From Paramacrobiotus metropolitanus (lineage: Eukaryota > Tardigrada > Eutardigrada > Parachela > Macrobiotidae): 64,000 nt of DNA. The stretch's first letter is position 1; each line of letters starts with the position of its first letter. The DNA is taken from NCBI RefSeq assembly GCF_019649055.1, contig NW_026570271.1, forward strand, positions 620,001 to 684,000, written 5' to 3'. The position numbers and the translations under genes were made by a program. The notes under the pieces are model-generated. The model made no database searches. It saw nothing but the letters and a program-made list of their open reading frames with translations, and had not been told where the DNA came from. Shown in pieces: positions 58,567-64,000 of the stretch.

Positions 58567-59794
58567 CGTTTCCATACGGCTTTACGTTCTCTAATAAGCG
58601 AAAAAATGCACGATGTCACAGTTGGGAATAGCGAACGAAACTTCGAAGTACTCTTTGCTCCAGCCGGGACAGGTAGCAGCGGTAGCCAGAATCGCGTCGA
58701 TTCCGGGTTGTAGTACCATTCGGTAGTTCAAGTCAACAGTCGACAAAATGCAACTGGACTTTCAAATTTTTAATAGCCACTTAGCCATTATCTTTGGTTA
58801 TAGTTCAGACTTCAGATGAACACTACAAAGTACAAACAATAATAAGCAACAAAAAATCGCAGACCGATCCGTTCCTGTCTACTAACGGTTTGTCTTCGAC
58901 TTTCGCAAGCCGCAGCACGCAAAATAGATTTTTTGCTTATCCCAAAGTCACAAACAGGAACCCGTACATCGCTTCGCTGTGGCGGTCGTAAAATACATAA
59001 AACTAATTTGTTGCAGCCAGCATTACAGTAATGCCGTTAAGATTGATTTGAAAAAACATTCGAATCGTAGCCATATTTTCTAACATTTTTAAAGACACGT
59101 TGGCCACAACTGAATCGTTTACTTCCTGTTAGAGTACTTCATGTTTGTATTCATTCGAAATTTTTCGGCAGTTATGAATCCTTTTTTCTCCTCTATAAGG
59201 CGATTGCAAATGTGAAACTACTGCAGTTATTCAGACATGTGATGCCCGAGCAGCAAATACGACGACGACAGGCTACTATCTCGTTGGCAGCGAATTTGCG
59301 GCAAATCGTTTCATGCACCATGAAGCAGAAAAGAGGTACTTAAATAAACTGGCGTCGTTGGTTTCCCCGCAGAGGTGATTTATAGGTGGGTGACGTGGAT
59401 CCTACTCAGTAGGACCCCGTGCCAGTCGGTAGCATAACGGTCACTAACCACCTGATGTACTCAAGTTGAATAACCAGGACTCGGTCGATCATACTTTGGA
59501 AAGTTGCCTATCTGTCACCTTCGGTAATTGGCGGATTTGCTTCCCCTGATCGATTTATCCATGAATTACACAATCCGCCTTCGTAGAGAACCACATTAAC
59601 CCGTATGAGAGCATGCGTGATAAGTTTAATAAGCTGAACGCGTCACAAAGCAGTGAATATTTCATTCCCATATATCCTAATTCCTAAGTCACAAACGCTC
59701 TAGTTTGCGCAAAAGGATTTGGTATATCGGCCTACTCTTTATTCGCACAGGGTACATCACGATTCATACGCTTTCTGCAAATTATCTGCCTTTA
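58567..59794. other. Intergenic, no supported gene
   Basis: A frame at 58794-58991 and a GC-richer block near 59390-59440 (CCTACTCAGTAGG palindrome) have no assignable role. Confidence 0.45.
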
Positions 59795-60839
59795 ATGGCC
59801 GTCCACAACGAATCCCATCACCACGTTCTTTTGCACAATTCATCGTTTCTGCATCACCATAATTCATCCAGCCAAGCAAATACTTACAGCTCCCTGTCCA
59901 CTTCTGTAATCGCACCAACCATTGTCACGATTCTTACTAATACGGCTGTTCTTATAATCCTCCTCAAAGAGAAAAGCCTACACACCGCGTTCAACGTATA
60001 CATTCTCGTGCTATTTGTAGCAAATGTCTTGTTCGCCGCACTGGACTGGGCAACTCTCCTGATCTCCACCTCGCACCCATCCTGGTGGGTCCGCAGCTGT
60101 GTTTTGCACATCTACTGTCTCTTCATCATTGCCAGTATCGTTATCAACACACACCTGCTGATTACGCTGACCCGGGCGTGGGCGCTGTTCTTCCCGGTAT
60201 CATACAAGGAACGGCATACTAACAAAACTGCCTGGATGTTGTGTATGGGAATGGTGGCTTATGTCTAACGCCCTAATCCTCCCCGGAGTAATCATCAACG
60301 CCGTGCATTACTCATCTAAAATGCGCGAAGGATGCTGGCTGAATCAGCCAAACCACGGGAGTGCCGTGATGTTAACTGTAACTCGCATCCTGGTGGCGGA
60401 TGTACCGAAGGCGTTTATTCCTCTCTGCTATCCGTTTATACTGTGGAAAAGAATTTACAGTAGAAAGCTTTCTACACAGACGGAGAGAAGTTCCAATGAA
60501 ATTATTCCTATGCAGCCAACAGCAAAAGTCACGGATACCGCTGAGCGACGCCGAATCCCCATGAGATCGCGCTCATTCGTGGTGCTGACGTTGTTTAGCA
60601 TTAGTATTACTGTCTGCTGGGTTCCTAGTCTGATTTATAACCAGTTGATTTTTTATATTCCATTGTCGAAATTACAGCAATTCCGGAATGCAGTGGCGGT
60701 GTTGTTTGCGCTGCAAGCCGTCCTTGACCCGGTGTATTTCTGTCTGAGTTTCCATATCCTCTACCAATGTGTTGTATGGTACCGCAAGAAAATGCAGGCT
60801 CTGATGGCGTTAATATTTAGTCAAAGGCATGATCTTTGA
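59795..60839 (+). CDS. Class A GPCR, single exon with one frameshift
   Basis: I start at ATG 59795. The extracellular N terminus is His-rich with three N-glycosylation motifs (NES, NSS, NSS). TM1 is IVTILTNTAVLIILL, TM2 FNVYILVLFVANVLFAALD, the TM3 cysteine RSCVLHIYCLF, and the TM3 end TLTRAWALFFPVSY replaces DRY. TM4 crosses a frame change: the first frame stops at 60266-60268 (GMVAYV) and the second (from 60261) continues ALILPGVIINAVHY. TM5 follows, then TM6 with TVCWVPSLIYNQ, and TM7 with AVLDPVYFCLSF, a DPxxY form of NPxxY. The C-terminal tail is short. One surplus base near 60250-60262 would explain the break; otherwise it is a young pseudogene. Ligand unknown. Confidence 0.72.
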
Positions 60840-62402
60840 CTGAACTAGACTGGGCAAGCATTTTTTCATCGACACGCACTCCAGAGATCATTGATCGGAG
60901 GCTGAAACTGATTTTTTGACGGATTTTTCATAAATCCTGGATGTCCTGCTTACGCACGCTCCGTAACATAAACAAGTATAACTAGACATGTTTATTTTAG
61001 CGCTACAAAGAAAGCACTGCTGTATGGTATGTTTTTTTGTTGTTGTCCGTAATAACACCAAAGCAGCACATTCTGCTGTTTAGAAACGCAGCCCAACTTC
61101 GAAGTTAGCTTGTCATAGAAACGCCATCTTGTAAAGGTAAATCAAATTAGTCTCCTTTTTTTACTTCCCATCATGTATCAGTCGCTACCGGAAGTCTTGC
61201 GGCTCACCACTCGAGAGTCTTTTCTGGTGGTAACGAGTTACAGCAGTTACAGATGGTTTCCAAAGAATCTGCACAGTATACTTAGAAGATCAGATGGGGC
61301 GATATTCGTACCATTCATCATTCTGCTGCCTATCAGTAGCAGGAAGCTGGAGATAATATAGGGGGAAAAAGTAAACGTGTTCCACCGTTCCCCTGTATTG
61401 CGGCCGTCACCCGATTGGAGTGCGACGTTGTGGCTGAACATGGCGCTTATGTACCGCGCCAGATTTAGCCATATGTATTGCCGTAACGTCACATTCCAGG
61501 CGGGTGACGGCAGCAGTACAGGCGAACGGTGGAACCCGTTTACTTTTTCCCCCTATAATAGCTATACAGATATATACGGTACACGACCTCTCCGACCTGG
61601 ATAATACACATCGCCTTTTGGGACTCATTGATTCGGCTTATTTCCTGGCGTTGATGAACTTATTCTCGTTCATACGCAAGCGAACGACAGAGTCTGTACT
61701 TTAGTAAACAGAACTCAGGTGCAACTTCTTCAGAAAGCGAGAAAGCGATTAAAACAAGCAGGTCTAACGCGCTTCAATCATTTCCTGTAAAGATGATCAG
61801 GCAGCGACGCAGTACGTTATCGAGTTCAACCGGAATTAAGTGCATGGAGATTCTGGTCATTAGAGAAATCGTCATCATGTTACAACTCGAGAAAGTAATT
61901 ATTTCTTGTAATGTGATTTTTTTCACTACATTAATTACTCTGTTTTGACTGGCTTGTGCTAAAAAAATCATTATTATTTTCTTTTTTGGGATAAAATGCT
62001 GATATTGCTTTCAGCTTGAACTTCTGCATACCGGTTAAGTATGCGACTAATTTAGTTTCTGATTTTTGCAGCTTTATAATGTACATAAGTACAGCAAGCT
62101 ACAAGAAGCGATGGCTACGGTTTAATTAGCAAAACCTTTTTTACAATTATTTGTACGTTGTCAAATAACTCGCTCGTAATACGGTAGTATTCGACAACAA
62201 ACTGTTTAATGACTGTGTGCCCGACAGAAACAAACGACAGCAGTTTACACAGCAATAGTTTGTTACAAATTAGCTGCCGCAGCAGATATCAATGTTTTGA
62301 TACCATTGCGCGATACGTTTCTTCGCAAGAAAAATTAATAAGCATTTTCTTTTTTGTTCATCATTTTACTCCCACAGTAGCACTTTTTGCACCCAAACTG
62401 AA
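60840..62402. other. Intergenic, holds a small MITE
   Basis: Only the inverted-repeat element at 61359-61555 is supported. ORFs at 61173-61704 run through it. Confidence 0.55.
61359..61555. mobile_element. MITE, about 200 bases
   Basis: Ends TAGGGGGAAAAAGTAAACG and its complement define about 72-base arms containing TTCCACCGTTC and GTCACCCG. The element is flanked by TA on both sides. The centre also folds (GTGGCTGAACATGGCGC against GCGCCAGATTTAGCCATATG). No coding capacity, so a non-autonomous DNA transposon. Confidence 0.8.
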
Positions 62403-63716
62403 TCACTGACTGACAGCCTTGGTAAGCGCGTCTTTGTATCCAGTGGCCCATTCACGGAAGTGCAAGGACGGTTCGCCGGTCACAAACGGGACGTCATCCC
62501 GGACAGCCGAGGTTACTCCCAGACGGCCGTCCTTAATCTGGATGATAAAATGACGGACGCCTTCAGCGTACCACTTTTCATTCCACACCGGCGACGTGGC
62601 TACATAGTTCACAAAGTCCTGCTCCGTTTTCTTGGCCACGCCGATCGGCTTCCCGGTGACTTCCGAAATGATTTTACCGGCTTCCGCCATGGTCAACGAA
62701 TCCGTGCTCATCCTACAAAAATGTTCGTAAGTAAATTCCGCATATAAAAGTTTTGTTAAAATAAACATTTTCAAAATTAAACATATTTAGCTGTTTAATT
62801 TGTAATACATATTTACTTGCAGTATTTAAGCAATATACAATCCACGTAAACAATACGTTCGTGGATTATTTATTTATAATTGTATAATTTGTATTTGATT
62901 TTGAAATACCTATTTATTGATCTTATTGACGAAATATTTTGTTTTATAACATACTACGTTCTCTAACTCATACAGTTTTTTATTTCACTGATAATAAGTC
63001 TTATGTTTACAAATTCACGAGCAGCATAGTTGTACTTCTATTGATGAATTTGTTTTTAATTCATTTATAAATTTGTTTAATAAAAGTTTATTTAATATCG
63101 AGTTAAGCATTTACCAGTAATCCTTTCCGTGGTGTTTGCACGGTCCCTCCCGCAAAACGGTCGCCGCCACCTTAGCGATATCCTCCGCTGCCACCCATCC
63201 CACCTTTCTCCCGTCGAAAAAGTCGTTCATCGCGCCTTTATCGAGGAAATTCGGTGCAAAGACGTTCTCCATAAACATATTCGGATGCAAATTGGTCCAC
63301 TTCAACCCGCTGGCCTTCAGGTAGGTCTCGATCATGAAATGCCAAACAAAATGCGGGTCCGTGGTGTCCCAATCGGCGAAGATGCCCAGGTGCACCACAT
63401 GCTGGACGCCGGCTTTATATGCCGCATCGATCAGTGTCTTGCTCTGCGTCAACATGGCTACCGTATAACCCGTAATTAAGATCAATCTATCCACGCCGTG
63501 CAGCGCCAATCCAAAGGTCAATGGATTGTCTAAGTCCAAGATCACAGCATCTTTCTTCTCCTTCTTCCATTGATCGACTTGTTCTTGTCGACGTGATGAA
63601 TAGCGCACGGTGACGTCTGCGGAATGTTTTTCCAGTTTCTCCACGATCAGTCGGCCGTTGGTTCCGGTTGAGCCAATGACCAGGATGACGGGCTTTTTGC
63701 ACGGGTGGTGCGACAT
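62403..63716 (-). CDS. NmrA-like NAD(P)-binding oxidoreductase, two exons
   Basis: Minus-strand exons are 63716-63115 and 62712-62403 (912 bases, 303 aa), joined in phase 2 (ACTG/GTAAAT to TTTTTGTAG). I chose ATG 63716 (MSHHPCKKP). The N terminus has the Rossmann motif VILVIGSTGTNGRLIVEKL (GxxGxxG). Next come a beta-alpha fold with DAVILDLDNPLT and GVDRLILITGY, the NmrA-type HLGIFADWDT and LHPNMFMENVF, then GWVAAEDIAKVAATVL. Exon 2 completes the C-terminal domain (LTMAEAGKIISEVTGKPIGV). Atypical SDRs of this group act as redox sensors or reduce quinones and other small molecules; the substrate here is not predictable. The family is common in bacteria and fungi, so transfer is possible. Confidence 0.85.
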
Positions 63717-64000
63717 TTTTTTGCGTAGGATCAAGAAGTCTTCAACTGGAAGAAAATGTTAAGGGAGCAGCGGAACTTGCATTTACGCTGTTGCAGTGGC
63801 ACGCGATTAAATACGACTAATGTAGTGCATTTCCGTACGCTTATCACTCTCTGTACGAGTTGGATAGTCAAAGACGCTGTTGACTAACTAACTAACTAAC
63901 TATAGCTGCTTAAGGCTGCTCAGCAGAATGATAGCACGCCGGTATTGACAAAGCTTCGTTTGTTCGATTCACTTAACAAAATCCACAAGTGTAGTGATAA

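Overview
The window looks like a piece of a compact animal nuclear genome. Genes lie on both strands, are split by short GT-AG introns (about 75-920 bases), and encode animal-type proteins: secreted leucine-rich-repeat (LRR) proteins, a lipocalin, an F-box protein, a MATH/BTB protein, two class A GPCRs and thyroglobulin type-1 peptides. There are no operons, tRNA or rRNA genes that I could see. An ecdysozoan, most likely a tardigrade, is my inference from gene content and intron size. It is not proven by any single feature.

Layout. Positions 1-13 kb hold an LRR cluster: the tail of one gene, a three-exon paralogue, and two shorter paralogues. A four-exon lipocalin sits inside the cluster, and its third intron carries a 570-base near-perfect palindrome. 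Positions 13-18 kb hold a three-exon F-box gene, a 745-base Tc1/mariner-like MITE and a partial GPCR. Positions 19-26.4 kb hold two GC-rich bacterial/fungal-type Old Yellow Enzyme genes around a 51-base minisatellite. Positions 27-36 kb are repeat-rich, with two tandem thyroglobulin type-1 peptide genes. Positions 36-57 kb hold two paralogous five-exon multi-pass membrane protein genes facing opposite ways, each with a member of an unknown small-protein family on its 5' side. Between them lie a helical protein gene and a MATH/BTB gene. Positions 58-64 kb hold a small secreted peptide ORF, a second GPCR and an NmrA-type NAD(P)-binding protein.

Gene models were built by hand from splice sites, reading phase and paralogue comparison. 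Several otherwise convincing genes need a one-base correction, usually in a short homopolymer. This means either many young pseudogenes or residual indel errors in the assembly. No function is claimed for the membrane-protein and small-protein families.
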